Notes: generated from the letters alone by a model not told the origin. A stretch of 64,000 bases of DNA from Candidatus Dormiibacterota bacterium (GCA_035532035.1 DATKRS010000019.1:124001-188000), one strand, 5' to 3'. Positions 1 to 9,217 are shown, numbered from the stretch's first letter. Made by a program: numbers and translations.

Positions 1-1418
1 GGACCTCGGCATTGTCGCTCGCGCTATGCGCGTGCTCGACGCACTACGCGTCTCCTGCGATGGGCGTTGCCGGCACGCCGGATCCAAGGGTGACGGTCTT
101 CCGCGCCGATCGGGAGCGGTCGTGGTCGAGCTTTCGCTTGGGGGGCGGCCTCAACGTCGTCGTCGCGAGTCGCGGTTTGCCGCGTGAGTTTGCATGGCGC
201 TTCCCTACCGGCGGCATCTCGTCGTCCCCTACTGTCATAAGGACGACGATTCTCGTCTCCGCCAACGACGATCATCTCTACGCGATCGACGCTTCCACCG
301 GCGCGCTGCGATGGCGATACCACGCGGAGAACGAAATCATGTCGCAGCCCGCCTATGCGCACGGGCTCGTCTACGTCGGCATCGGCAATTCCGAGAACAC
401 CGCCTACGACCCGCCGTATTTTACGGTCGTCGGATCGGGAATGAACAAACTCGAAGCCATCTCCGCAAACACCGGCATCGAGCAATGGTGGAGCGGCCTC
501 GACGGGACGGGCATGCCTTCACCGGCGGTCGTCGGAAGCAACGTTATCGCGGTAACCGGACATGGAACCGTCTTGGCGGTCGACGCTAAACGGGGAACCT
601 TTCGCTGGCGCAGGGAGCTGGAGACCGTCTTCGCGATGTCCAGCGTCGTCAGCGATGCTGACGGGCGGCTCTATCTCTGCGGTCGGTTCCAGAATGCCGT
701 CTTCGCGCTGAACGCGAACGACGGAAACATCCTGTGGACGCATACCTTCGACCGTCTCGTGGGCGGAGTCGGTGACGATCCGCTTGCGTCAACGCCGGGC
801 GCGGTGATCGGCGATTACCTCCAGCCTCTGCGCGCTGGCCCCTTCGGCATGTTCGTGACGTACGGCTCGGTGGCACGCGAGCACGTGTACGCACTCGACA
901 AGCGTGACGGCCACCTTCTTTGGGACAGGACTCTGGGCGCGGTGCAAGGCGTCGTGCCGCGGTACAACGAGTCTGCGATCGCGCTCGTCTACGGCGATCG
1001 CGTCTACGTCGGCAGCACGGTCGCTCCGATCGTTACGGCGCTCGACGCGCACTCCGGGCGCGTCGTCTGGCAGCTCCACGTCGGCGGACCGGTGAAGGGC
1101 GGCATCGCCGCACGAGACGGCATTCTCTACTTCGGCGATTTGACCGGCGTTCTGTGGGCCGTCGATGCACGAAGCGGTCGAGCCGTCGGACGCGTCGCCA
1201 CCGACATGCACTTCAACGTCGGCTCACCGATCATCGTCAACGACTCGCTCGTCGATGGAGGCCTGGAGGACGTCATCGCATTGCCGCTGTCCAACATCCG
1301 CGCGTCGCAACCCATGCCGGGCGTCACGAGTCTCTCCCTCTGGCAGAAGATCGCTCGAGGGATCGCGAGCGTCGTTCCCCACCGTGATCCCCATCGCGAG
1401 GCCGCCTACTATCGCTGA
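1..1418 (+). CDS. PQQ-binding-like beta-propeller lipoprotein, 5' end outside the window
   Basis: An eight-bladed-type propeller of PQQ-like repeats. Each blade carries the motif (F/Y)ALDA..G...W: YAIDASTGALRW, EAISANTGIEQW, LAVDAKRGTFRW, FALNANDGNILW, YALDKRDGHLLW, TALDAHSGRVVW. The frame stays open to the left edge; the first in-window start is a TTG at 12, directly followed by LALCAC, which looks like the end of a lipoprotein signal peptide, so the true start is probably just outside. No cofactor-binding or catalytic residues of a quinoprotein dehydrogenase are evident, so it may be a scaffold (BamB-like) or an envelope enzyme. The 3' end overlaps the convergent deacetylase gene by 10 bp. 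Confidence 0.8.
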   Translation, partial: TSALSLALCACSTHYASPAMGVAGTPDPRVTVFRADRERSWSSFRLGGGLNVVVASRGLPREFAWRFPTGGISSSPTVIRTTILVSANDDHLYAIDASTGALRWRYHAENEIMSQPAYAHGLVYVGIGNSENTAYDPPYFTVVGSGMNKLEAISANTGIEQWWSGLDGTGMPSPAVVGSNVIAVTGHGTVLAVDAKRGTFRWRRELETVFAMSSVVSDADGRLYLCGRFQNAVFALNANDGNILWTHTFDRLVGGVGDDPLASTPGAVIGDYLQPLRAGPFGMFVTYGSVAREHVYALDKRDGHLLWDRTLGAVQGVVPRYNESAIALVYGDRVYVGSTVAPIVTALDAHSGRVVWQLHVGGPVKGGIAARDGILYFGDLTGVLWAVDARSGRAVGRVATDMHFNVGSPIIVNDSLVDGGLEDVIALPLSNIRASQPMPGVTSLSLWQKIARGIASVVPHRDPHREAAYYR

Positions 1419-2335
1419 GCGTCCGCCGCCTGCGCGATGCGCGCGATCGACTCCACGATCGACTCGATGACGTAGCCCCCCTCGAGGACGTAGGCGAGTC
1501 GCCCGCCGCAGTACTCCGCGGCCGTTCGTTCTATTTGCTCCGCGAGCGGCGTGGCCGCCTCGACGCCAATGCCGAGATCGCCGACTGGATCGCCCGCAAC
1601 GTAATCGAATCCGGCGCTGACGACGAGCATGTCGGGGCGCACCTCAGCCGCTACGCGCGGCAAGAGCGCCTCCCACACGGCAACGAACTTTGCGGTACTC
1701 ACCCCCGAAGCCGGGAGCGGTGCATTCACAACCAGGTCTGCGCCAAGCATCAGCGACTCTGAGGAGTTGCCGGTTCCCGGGTACGCCGGCGACGCATGGG
1801 TGGAGACGTACGACAACCCGTTGCCGGCTGCGGCCTGCGTGCCGTTCCCGTGATGGTAGTCGAAGTCGACGACAAGAACCCGGCCGCCGTAGTGCGATAG
1901 AAGCGCCCGCGCCGCAATCGCGGCATTGTTGAAGATGCAGAATCCCATCCCGCGTGCCGGCTCGGCATGGTGCCCCGGCGGCCGCACGAGCGCGAAGGTC
2001 GTTTCGCCGTGCTCTGCGGCATACTCCGCCGCCACGATGGCGGCACCGGCAGCACGCAAGGCGCAGCCGCGTGAGTGGCGGTCGATGACGACGTCACCGG
2101 TCGAAAGGTAACGCGGGCTCTCGACGGATCGCGTTTCGCGCTCGACCAGCGCGACGTACGCGGGCGCGTGCACGCGCTCCAGCTCCGCGGTCGTGGCGTC
2201 GCGCGCGGGAAAGCTATCGCGAAGAACTCCGCTGGCGCGCAGACGCTCGGCGACGGCTTCGACGCGCGCGGATGACTCAGGATGTGGGATGCCGCGAAGA
2301 TGCTCGCCGAGCAGGTCGTCGGTGACGAAACGCAC
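1409..2335 (-). CDS. Histone deacetylase family protein (AcuC/class II-like)
   Basis: 308 aa, the normal single-domain size for bacterial zinc-dependent deacetylases, which remove acyl groups from lysines or small amines. Visible family motifs in order: RPPGHHA (catalytic His pair), GFCIFNNAAIAA, VDFDYHHGNGT (zinc Asp/His), VSAGFDYVAGDPVGDL (second zinc Asp) and a C-terminal LEGGY loop. All catalytic positions appear intact. It is the last gene of the minus-strand run after the TPR gene (9-bp gap) and converges with the propeller gene. Its proximity to etfBA hints at acyl-CoA or acetyl metabolism, but the substrate cannot be read from sequence. Confidence 0.9.
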   Translation of the reverse strand: MRFVTDDLLGEHLRGIPHPESSARVEAVAERLRASGVLRDSFPARDATTAELERVHAPAYVALVERETRSVESPRYLSTGDVVIDRHSRGCALRAAGAAIVAAEYAAEHGETTFALVRPPGHHAEPARGMGFCIFNNAAIAARALLSHYGGRVLVVDFDYHHGNGTQAAAGNGLSYVSTHASPAYPGTGNSSESLMLGADLVVNAPLPASGVSTAKFVAVWEALLPRVAAEVRPDMLVVSAGFDYVAGDPVGDLGIGVEAATPLAEQIERTAAEYCGGRLAYVLEGGYVIESIVESIARIAQAADAQR

Positions 2336-2344
2336 CGCTCTGCG

Positions 2345-3847
2345 TTAGTGCGTCCTGTTCAGGTCGGCGATCGCACGTTGCACGGACTTGTAGGCTGGGC
2401 TTCCACGCTGCATCATCGTGAGGAGCCGTTGATACGCGCCTAGGGCCTTGCTGCGCTCGTGATTCTTCGCATAGGCCCTCGCCGCCACGAAGAGCAGCTG
2501 CGGGTTCTGATCGAGGTATCCGCGCGCCGCGCTGTCGAGTACGTCGAAGATCTGCGATGCCTCGCGATAGTTGTGCAGCTCGAAGTCCGCACCCGCGATG
2601 CACCCCAGCGTCTCAGGCGAGCGTTTGATGGAAAAGCTCCTGCTGCAGGCGTCGCGCTGCAGGCTGAACTCGTGCCTGCGGTTGTACGCCGCTCCGAGCA
2701 GCTCGTACCCATCCGCACTCGGCGCGACGCTAACGAGATGTTTTAAGTACGCGATGGCGTCGACGGGCCGGTTGTGCTGCAGCTCGTACTCGCCCATGTC
2801 GCGAAGCGCGTCTTCGTTGTCCGGATCCAGCGTAAGCGCCTTGCGCCACTGCTGCATGCCCTGATCGACCTGGTGCATCGTGGCCGCAAGGTACGCTCCG
2901 TACGCAACGTACGTGAGCGCGACGTTGGGGTAGCGCGAGAGGAGCTGTTGGTAGACCGCCAGCGCCTGGCTAGCCTTGTGCTCGCTCGTGAAGTACTGCG
3001 CCTTCTGTACGTAGATCGCCACCTTCTGGTCGTCGGTCGCAGCCGCGACGGCAGCGTCGTCGAAGGCTTCGGAGGCGTGAGCGTCGTCGTGCTGGCGCGC
3101 GTAGAGGCTAGCCTTCATGACGAGGACCTGAACGCTCTGCGGATCGACGACTAGCGCGCGCTCGACGGCTTGGAGCGCTAGCGGGAGGTTGTTCTGCGCC
3201 ACGTACGTCTGCGCGATCGACACGAGCGGCTTCGTGCTCGTCTTGTCGAGTGCAAAGGCCTTCTCGAACTGGATCCGCGCATCGTCGTAGTGCGATTCGG
3301 CCGCGTAGACCGATCCGAGCGAGAGGTACGCCTCCGGACTTGTCTTGTTGAACGTGACGGCGCGGTTCGCAACGCGTTCGGCGTCGCTCGCGCGATTGAT
3401 CGACAAATAGAGATTCGCGAGGTCGGCGAGCACCGACACGTTTGTCGGGTCGAGGGTCGAGGCTTGTTCCAGGTCGGCCACCGCGATCCCGAGCTGCCCT
3501 TGTGCCTGTTGCGCGTACCCGTCGAGGAAGTACACTTGCGCGCTCTTGTCGCCGGCCTGCAGCAGGTGCTGCGTCAACGGCAGCGCGAGATCAGGGCGAT
3601 TGATCGAAAGGTACTCGCCGGCAAGCTCGGTCATCGCTTCCTGATCGTTCGGATTGGCGCGGATGCGCGCTTGAAGCCGCGGGATTGCGATGTTCGGCGG
3701 CTCGGGCGTCGCCGTCGGCAACGCGACGGGGGTCGGTGAAGGAGACGGCGTCGGCCGTGACCGCCGAGCGACGGCGTGCGGCGTCGTGCTCGCGAGCGCG
3801 AGTCCGAGCGCGGCGATGAGAAGAGCGGGGAGCAGAAAGCGTTTCAC
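2345..3847 (-). CDS. Secreted TPR-repeat protein
   Basis: 500 aa. It starts with a basic N-region and a hydrophobic segment (LLPALLIAALGLALASTTP), a probable signal peptide or anchor, followed by a low-complexity spacer (SPSPTPVALPTATPEP). The remainder is a run of tetratricopeptide repeats with the usual A/Y/G spacing (for example AVADLEQASTLDPTNVSVL, ALQAVERALVVDPQSVQVL), ten or more helical pairs. TPR arrays are protein-protein scaffolds; the partner is unknown. It sits 19 bp downstream of etfA and 9 bp upstream of the deacetylase gene, so it may share their transcript. Confidence 0.85.
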   Translation of the reverse strand: MKRFLLPALLIAALGLALASTTPHAVARRSRPTPSPSPTPVALPTATPEPPNIAIPRLQARIRANPNDQEAMTELAGEYLSINRPDLALPLTQHLLQAGDKSAQVYFLDGYAQQAQGQLGIAVADLEQASTLDPTNVSVLADLANLYLSINRASDAERVANRAVTFNKTSPEAYLSLGSVYAAESHYDDARIQFEKAFALDKTSTKPLVSIAQTYVAQNNLPLALQAVERALVVDPQSVQVLVMKASLYARQHDDAHASEAFDDAAVAAATDDQKVAIYVQKAQYFTSEHKASQALAVYQQLLSRYPNVALTYVAYGAYLAATMHQVDQGMQQWRKALTLDPDNEDALRDMGEYELQHNRPVDAIAYLKHLVSVAPSADGYELLGAAYNRRHEFSLQRDACSRSFSIKRSPETLGCIAGADFELHNYREASQIFDVLDSAARGYLDQNPQLLFVAARAYAKNHERSKALGAYQRLLTMMQRGSPAYKSVQRAIADLNRTH

Positions 3848-3865
3848 GGTTGGATTTCCTTTGAT

Positions 3866-4843
3866 CTACGCCTTTGCGGCTTCGACCAGTTTGGTGAGCT
3901 CGGGGATGATGGCGAATGCGTCACCGACGACGACTAGGTCGGAAAACTCAGCGATGGGCGCCGTGCCGTCCTTGTTGACGGCGACGATCGTGCCCGCGGA
4001 GCGCATACCGACTTTGTGTTGAATCGCACCCGAAATTCCGACGGCGATGTAGAGTTTGGGGCTGACGGTCTTTCCGGTCTGTCCAATTTGCAGACTGTAG
4101 GGAACCCAGCCTGCATCCGCAGCAGCCCGCGAAGCGCCGACGGCTCCGCCGAGCGCCTCCGCGAGGGGCTTGAGCAGCTTTTGAAAGGGCTCCGGACCGC
4201 CTAGCCCACGTCCGCCGCTTACGACAACAGGCGCTTCCTCGAGCCCCAGCTCGCCCGACGCTTCTTCGACCTCGCTCTCGATGCGCATCGCATAGCGCTT
4301 GCCTTGCGGTTTCTCAACGGCTTGCACCCGCGCTCCAGATCCGCCCGGCTGCGCGGCAAACGCATTGGGGCGCACCGTCGCGACACCGTAGGCGCAGTCG
4401 CGAAACGCGCAGGTCGTAATCGTTACTCCGCCGAGCTTCGGTGCTATGCAGGCGACGCGGCCGTTCTCGACCTCGAATCCCGTCACATCCGCGACCATGC
4501 CGGCGCCCAAACGCGCGACGAGTCGGCTCGCAACGTCTCGGCCGTACATCGTATTGGGAACCAGGATCACGGCGCTGCCGACGCTTCGCGCGACCGCCTC
4601 GACATAATCGATCGTCGGATCGATGAGGTACGCGTCGACGTCGGGATCCTCGGCAACGTGGACGGCATCGAGGGGATAGCCTTTGAGCTGCTCGGCAAGT
4701 TGTGCCGCACCGCTTCCCAGAACGACGGCGTGCGCGGTTCCGCCGAGCTTGTCGGCAAGCTCGCGTGCCTGCGTCGCCAGCTCGAACGTGACCTTGCGCG
4801 TCTGCCCCTTGCGATGCTCGACGATTTCGATAACGTGCTGCAT
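3866..4843 (-). CDS. etfA: Electron transfer flavoprotein alpha subunit
   Basis: 325 aa. FAD-carrying large subunit of the EtfAB heterodimer, which passes electrons from acyl-CoA dehydrogenases to a quinone reductase. The C-terminal FAD domain shows VVSGGRGLGGPE, SRAAADAGW, IGQTGKTVSPKLYIA, GISGAIQHKVGM and a final VVVGDAF segment, all typical. The start (MQHVIEIVEH) is the ATG at 4843-4841, which overlaps the etfB stop as TGATG; the frame stays open upstream only because it runs antisense-free through etfB. No ETF:quinone oxidoreductase or acyl-CoA dehydrogenase lies in the window. Confidence 0.96.
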   Translation of the reverse strand: MQHVIEIVEHRKGQTRKVTFELATQARELADKLGGTAHAVVLGSGAAQLAEQLKGYPLDAVHVAEDPDVDAYLIDPTIDYVEAVARSVGSAVILVPNTMYGRDVASRLVARLGAGMVADVTGFEVENGRVACIAPKLGGVTITTCAFRDCAYGVATVRPNAFAAQPGGSGARVQAVEKPQGKRYAMRIESEVEEASGELGLEEAPVVVSGGRGLGGPEPFQKLLKPLAEALGGAVGASRAAADAGWVPYSLQIGQTGKTVSPKLYIAVGISGAIQHKVGMRSAGTIVAVNKDGTAPIAEFSDLVVVGDAFAIIPELTKLVEAAKA

Positions 4844-5619
4844 CACACGAGCTTCCTCTCGCGCAGGAAGTCGAAGATCGCTCGCGCCCCGGTCGCTCCG
4901 TCGGGCGCTTCCACCACGCGCGCCTTCGTTCGTACGGGGGGCGGAGCGAAGCGCAGCAGCTCCGTCTTCGGGCCGAGCGGCCCTACGCCGGCGTCGGCAA
5001 CGCCGAGCGTCGCGATCGTCTTTTTCTTGGCGCCCATGATGCCTTTGAGCGACGCGTAGCGCGGCTCCCCCACGGCCATGGTCACGCTGATCAGAGCCGG
5101 CAACGAACACGTAACGACCTGATACCCGCTGTCGGTCTCGCGTTGCGCCGTGATGACGCCGTTATCGACCGCGACATGACGCACGTTGGTCAGGCCCGGA
5201 ACGCCGAGATGCTCTGCAACCGCTCCGGGAACGCCGCCCGTCGATCCGTCGTCCGCGAGACCTCCGCACACGACCAGATCGAACCCGATCTTTTGCAGGG
5301 CGCCCGCGATCGCGGCCGCCGTCATGGCGACGTCGCTGCCTGCGAGCGCGTCGTCGCTCAAAACGACGGCGTCGTCGGCCCCCATAGCAAGCGCCTTGCG
5401 CAACGTCTCTTGCGTGGATTGCGGGCCCATCGAAAGCAACGTAACGGAGGTCTCCCCGCCGAGCTTCTCCTTCAGCTGCAAGGCCGCTTCCAGCGCGTAC
5501 TCGTCATAGGGATTCAGCACCGTTTCCATACCGACGCGCACCAGACGCTTCGTCACGGAATCGATGCTCTTGGGAGCGTTGAGATCGGGAACGAGCTTGA
5601 CGGTAACGACGATTTTCAT
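4843..5619 (-). CDS. etfB: Electron transfer flavoprotein beta subunit
   Basis: 258 aa. AMP-binding small subunit of EtfAB. It begins MKIVVTVKLVPDLN and contains the family signature region (NPYDEYALEAALQLKEK, TLLSMGPQSTQETLRKALAMGADDAV, CGGLADDGSTGGVPGAVAEHLG). It overlaps etfA by one base, the usual coupling for a stoichiometric heterodimer. There is no Shine-Dalgarno sequence: a GC-rich hairpin followed by TTTTG ends only a few bases before the ATG (see 5626-5642), which is odd for a gene expected to be well expressed. Confidence 0.96.
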   Translation of the reverse strand: MKIVVTVKLVPDLNAPKSIDSVTKRLVRVGMETVLNPYDEYALEAALQLKEKLGGETSVTLLSMGPQSTQETLRKALAMGADDAVVLSDDALAGSDVAMTAAAIAGALQKIGFDLVVCGGLADDGSTGGVPGAVAEHLGVPGLTNVRHVAVDNGVITAQRETDSGYQVVTCSLPALISVTMAVGEPRYASLKGIMGAKKKTIATLGVADAGVGPLGPKTELLRFAPPPVRTKARVVEAPDGATGARAIFDFLRERKLV

Positions 5620-5625
5620 ACAAAA

Positions 5626-5642
5626 CCCGGCGTTGCGCCGGG
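5626..5642 (-). terminator. Hairpin with T-run immediately upstream of etfB
   Basis: CCCGGCG (5626-5632) pairs perfectly with CGCCGGG (5636-5642) around a 3-nt loop. On the minus strand the stem is followed by TTTTG, so it has the form of an intrinsic terminator for the gene ending at 5659. The etfB ATG is only 6 nt past the stem, leaving no room for a promoter or ribosome-binding site. Confidence 0.55.
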
Positions 5643-5658
5643 CTTCGTGCTATTAGGC

Positions 5659-7038
5659 CTAGGGGGCGGAGGTCCCTCCTCGAACGCGGACGAGCACGTG
5701 CGCGAGCAGGGCCTGCTCCACGTCCCCGCGTGAAAACGAGGCGACGACGACGTAGGAGCGATCGTGCGAAACGTTCGGCGCGGTGAAGTACGCGATCGAC
5801 TCACCAGGGGCCACGCTCTGCGTCGCAACCGGCGTCCCCGCATCGTCCTCGAAAGTCAAGCGCAGGTTGCGCGGGTGCGCGAGCAGCCGAACCCCGAATG
5901 TCGTCGCGGAGACGACGCGCTCCGCGACGCGAAAAACCTGCCCGGCCGTCAGCACGCCGGAGATGCTGGGCGGCGCCTGCGCGTCGTTCTTTGGCAGCAC
6001 GAGCAGTCCAGCGGAAGCGCGCGCGCTTCTCGCGCCGCTTTGCGCGAGGAGTTCGACGCGATACTGCGTCGGCACGTCAACCGAGGGCGCGGTCAGCGTC
6101 GTCTCTCCGTTGGAAGAGTACGGCGCGCGCTGCAAAGCGATTCCGGATGTGTCGAAGAGCGTCACGCTGCCGCTGCGTGCGTCGGCGACGTACCGCACCG
6201 TCACGCGTTCCCCGCTGCGAACGACGCTCGGATCGGGCTGCAACGCTGCGATCGAGATCGCGCCGGAGTCGGAGATCGAAACGGCGCGCGCCACGAGCTG
6301 TCGACGAACGGTGCCGAACGGGCCGACCACGGCAAGGGTCACGTGATACGCTGCGGCGTTCTTCCTGGTAGGAAATGAGAACGAGCCATTTCTCGCCGGC
6401 AAAACGCCGCCGGCGATCTGCGTACCATCGCTCGTGACGTTGTACTCCGCCGTCCCGACGCCGCCGTAGGCATACGACGCATCGATTCGATCGCCGGCCG
6501 CGACCTCCGTCGGCAGCGTGTACGCCGAGATGGAAGGGAGCATCGATCGCCACGAAATGAGGCCGGCAAGCAGGAGCGACCCGGCGAGCGCGAGCGCCGA
6601 CGCCAATCGTATCGCCGGCGGAGGCGGCACGTCGGCTTCCGCCGTGGCGCGCAGCGACGTGTTCTCCAAATGTAGCGCGATCGTACGCAAGCGGTGCGGA
6701 AGGCGAAGCGGAGCGCGAATCGGAATCCGCATGACTGATTGCGGCTTGATCCAAAAGTACCCGGGTTCCAACGAGACGCTGCCGTGGTGCGTCCAGCCCG
6801 TGACCGAGCAGGCGATCTCGTCGTCCGAACCGTTGACCACTTTGGCAACGAAATCCGACGACATGAAGCCACGGCGCTCGCACTTCAGTGCGGCCATCAC
6901 CGTGCGGTCGCCTGAAACGATCGCGACGAAGCGGCGCGCCTCGTCGGGTGTGACGACCGATCCCAATTGGTAAGCGGTCAGCGGCGCGCGCATCCGCGCC
7001 GCCGGCAGTTGCAGCACCTCTGCCTCCGAGCCCATCAT
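5659..7038 (-). CDS. Hypothetical single-pass membrane protein with Ig-like outer region
   Basis: 459 aa, not matched to a named family. Residues 1-140 look like a cytoplasmic beta-rich domain (charged, no signal peptide). One strong membrane span lies at about 143-163, and residues 170-459 form a beta-rich, Ser/Thr-rich extracytoplasmic part with Ig-like repeats (SGERVTVRYVADARSGSVTLFDTSG and similar). The segment RIPIRAPLRLPHRLRTIALH just before the span is strongly basic. The next gene downstream is etfB, 40 bp away across a hairpin. It could be an envelope sensor or adaptor; this is inference from topology only. The first ATG pair (MMG) at 7038 was chosen. Confidence 0.7.
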   Translation of the reverse strand: MMGSEAEVLQLPAARMRAPLTAYQLGSVVTPDEARRFVAIVSGDRTVMAALKCERRGFMSSDFVAKVVNGSDDEIACSVTGWTHHGSVSLEPGYFWIKPQSVMRIPIRAPLRLPHRLRTIALHLENTSLRATAEADVPPPPAIRLASALALAGSLLLAGLISWRSMLPSISAYTLPTEVAAGDRIDASYAYGGVGTAEYNVTSDGTQIAGGVLPARNGSFSFPTRKNAAAYHVTLAVVGPFGTVRRQLVARAVSISDSGAISIAALQPDPSVVRSGERVTVRYVADARSGSVTLFDTSGIALQRAPYSSNGETTLTAPSVDVPTQYRVELLAQSGARSARASAGLLVLPKNDAQAPPSISGVLTAGQVFRVAERVVSATTFGVRLLAHPRNLRLTFEDDAGTPVATQSVAPGESIAYFTAPNVSHDRSYVVVASFSRGDVEQALLAHVLVRVRGGTSAP

Positions 7039-7100
7039 AATGATAGCTTCGGCGCCCGAAAGAGCGGCGACGGGCGCTTTACCGAAGCTTTACGACGGCG

Positions 7101-7559
7101 TCATCGCAGGCGCGTCAGAACGTAATACGCGACGTCGTGGAGATCGCGCTTGGACATCTTCCAATGCGGCATGATCGGATCGAGCCGCTGGCCGTCGTTG
7201 TCGATCCCGCTCGAGATCGCCCACTCCAGCAAGCCCAAGGTGTATGGGTGCCGCTGTCCCCGAACGAGCGCGCCGTATCGCAGATCCGCACTGACGGCTC
7301 CGCCAGGCAAGCTGACGCCGCCCGATCCGTTCGGGCGATGGCACGCCGCGCAATTCGGGCGCATCGCACGCGGCTGCGCGTGGATACGCTGCCCGCTCGA
7401 ATCGCGTCCGGTGAGGAATATCGCGCGTCCGTTGGCAACCGAGGCCGCGCTTGCTGAGACGTCCGCCGGGGATGGAGTCGGCGAGGCGCCGCGAGACCCC
7501 GAAGAGCACGCCACGATTGCGAGGAGCACGGGGAAGAGCATCGGCAGATAGCGATTCAT
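7101..7559 (-). CDS. Lipoprotein c-type cytochrome
   Basis: 152 aa monoheme cytochrome c. A signal peptide ends in a lipobox (AIVAC, Cys18), then a Ser/Pro linker, then a class I cytochrome fold with the heme site CAACH (Cys70, Cys73, His74) and the probable axial Met130 in PIMPHW. The C-terminal helix (DLHDVAYYVLTRL) is typical. It should sit on the outer face of the inner membrane or in the periplasm and carry electrons; the partner oxidase or reductase is not nearby. A second open frame covers the same DNA but lacks the heme motif. Confidence 0.9.
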   Translation of the reverse strand: MNRYLPMLFPVLLAIVACSSGSRGASPTPSPADVSASAASVANGRAIFLTGRDSSGQRIHAQPRAMRPNCAACHRPNGSGGVSLPGGAVSADLRYGALVRGQRHPYTLGLLEWAISSGIDNDGQRLDPIMPHWKMSKRDLHDVAYYVLTRLR

Positions 7560-7619
7560 GTCGCGCCATTTTTTATCTCCTTGGCGTTGGCCTGCTAGTA
7601 CGTCTCGCGGTTGAGGAGC

Positions 7620-8591
7620 TTACTCCACCGCAAAAAGAGCAATCGCAGTGGCACGTTCGTTGAGCGGCACCAGCCGCTCGTGGTCTCGAGCGACAAATGC
7701 GACGCCGTTCTCTTGCAGAATCGTCGTGATCCATCCGCTTGCGCGGTCCGGAGGCGCACCGAAGGCCAAAACCGGCTCGGCGCCGGCGACCTCCGCTTTG
7801 TAGCGGACGCGATAGTCGAAGAGCTGTCCCATGCCGTAGCGCATCCGGTCTACGGATTGGCGCGCGTCGTTGAGGCTCTTTGCTTCGACCAAGAGCGACT
7901 GATCGCCATAACGCACGAAGAGATCGATATTATTGTTATACCAGCAGCGTCCGCCAAGGCGCTCGGCGTGCCGGCGAATCATGTCCAGCGTGGCATTGTG
8001 ATCTTTGCGCGCTCGCTCTTGCAGCGCCGCAGACTCGTAGATGCTTGGCAGCGCCTTGCCCGATGGTACGTATCCCGTGCCTTCCGGTATCCTGACGGCC
8101 TCGCGAAATGCGTCGCGCGGCGCCTCGACGAGCAACGGTGAATACCCCGCTGAAAGGACGGATTCCGTGGTAACAGGTGGCGCGAACTCTCGGCCGGCTG
8201 AAACGCCGCCGAGCATCAAGATTCGATAGTAGGCCGTTTCACGAATCGGCCGCGCCGCGCTCTGAAATGGCGGCGACGACGCGCTCTCCGTTTCGACGAA
8301 TATGTCGCGTTGCCGCAAGGGCACCGGTCGCTCGAAGGGCTCGTACCAGGCGACGTTCATGAAGTAATGGTCAGATCGTGCCCAATCTTCGAAGGATGTG
8401 CCGAGTATGCCATGACCGACGTAAGTCGACCGCTCTTCCACGCAAGCACCTGTCGCCGGACGGTAGTAGATGAAGCGGTCAAAATCGTTGATGCGCCCAC
8501 GGTACTGCCGAGGGTAATGATAAATCACACCCTCGCGGTCGAGATACTTTGGATCGTCGTGCCAGGTGCGCTGACTCAGAACAACGGGCAT
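7620..8591 (-). CDS. Probable modification-dependent endonuclease (PUA/EVE-like reader plus PD-(D/E)XK-like domain)
   Basis: 323 aa. Residues 10-70 resemble the PUA/EVE-like domain found at the N-terminus of modification-dependent (type IV-like) restriction proteins: GVIYHYPRQY, INDFDRFIYYRP and YVGHGILG reproduce its Y-P, D-x-F-x-Y-Y-R and Y-x-G-x-G-x-I-G pattern. Residues 220-262 carry a nuclease-like core: Asp223 (NIDLFV), Glu236-Ala-Lys238 (LLVEAKS) and a downstream GQLFDYR helix, the order expected of DUF3883-like PD-(D/E)XK enzymes. It lies 64 bp downstream of the nucleotidyltransferase gene on the same strand. Family assignment is from motifs read by eye. No methyltransferase is adjacent, consistent with a stand-alone enzyme that cuts modified DNA. 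Confidence 0.6.
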   Translation of the reverse strand: MPVVLSQRTWHDDPKYLDREGVIYHYPRQYRGRINDFDRFIYYRPATGACVEERSTYVGHGILGTSFEDWARSDHYFMNVAWYEPFERPVPLRQRDIFVETESASSPPFQSAARPIRETAYYRILMLGGVSAGREFAPPVTTESVLSAGYSPLLVEAPRDAFREAVRIPEGTGYVPSGKALPSIYESAALQERARKDHNATLDMIRRHAERLGGRCWYNNNIDLFVRYGDQSLLVEAKSLNDARQSVDRMRYGMGQLFDYRVRYKAEVAGAEPVLAFGAPPDRASGWITTILQENGVAFVARDHERLVPLNERATAIALFAVE

Positions 8592-8655
8592 GAGAGCCTG
8601 CTTTGCTTTCGGTCCTCCAAGTCTTGTCTTGACCCGTACGCGTCGCGAGCCGACT

Positions 8656-9216
8656 TCATCGTAACTTCTGCGCGGCCTTCGCGGCCCGCAACGATTCGTA
8701 AAACTCAGCGAAGCGCGAAGCCTCCCCCTCCTTCTCGCTCCAACGCCTAATACTTGATAGGTTCACGCGGCCGCTCTGTGCCACAGCCATCGCGGCGGCC
8801 AGCGCGCTGCGGTCACCAAAGAAATAGAACGAAGCCAAGCGGTCTCGTACACAATCCGTACGGGACAGAACGGAGAGAATTTCGCTACCGCGTTGGACCG
8901 TGTCGTAGGAGCTAACGAGATCGTTGCCGATTGCAAGCGGACCAGGTGGAAACTCGACTGTGAAGATATTCTTATCGTGGTGATAAGTGCCGCCAATCTC
9001 GTGGTAGCCTAGCTCGCGCAATACATCGCCGGCACGGGCCGTATCGCTGGAAAACGCGATGATGAAATCGGCGTCTTCGGATTGATAGGACTGAGGCGCA
9101 TAATACGTGGCGGCGCTGCCACCTGTAAGGACGGCGACGGTCCAAACATGTGCCAACGCGGTGCAAACCGCGAAGCAGACGTCCTCAAGCGAGGACTCCT
9201 GGGTTATCGGCAACAT
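8656..9216 (-). CDS. Nucleotidyltransferase-fold protein, AbiEii-like putative toxin
   Basis: 186 aa. Near the N-terminus is a polymerase-beta-like nucleotidyltransferase signature: hydrophobic-GGS (VAVLTGGSAAT, residues 28-37) and, 14 residues on, SEDADFII with acidic Asp48 and Asp50 as candidate metal ligands. This is the arrangement of AbiEii/MenT-type toxins and minimal nucleotidyltransferases. The ATG at 9216-9214 follows the regulator's stop codon with one intervening base, so the two are almost certainly translated together. An upstream in-frame start at 9297 would overlap the regulator deeply and is less likely. Composition is slightly AT-richer than the neighbouring core genes. Confidence 0.72.
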   Translation of the reverse strand: MLPITQESSLEDVCFAVCTALAHVWTVAVLTGGSAATYYAPQSYQSEDADFIIAFSSDTARAGDVLRELGYHEIGGTYHHDKNIFTVEFPPGPLAIGNDLVSSYDTVQRGSEILSVLSRTDCVRDRLASFYFFGDRSALAAAMAVAQSGRVNLSSIRRWSEKEGEASRFAEFYESLRAAKAAQKLR

Positions 9217-9217
9217 C

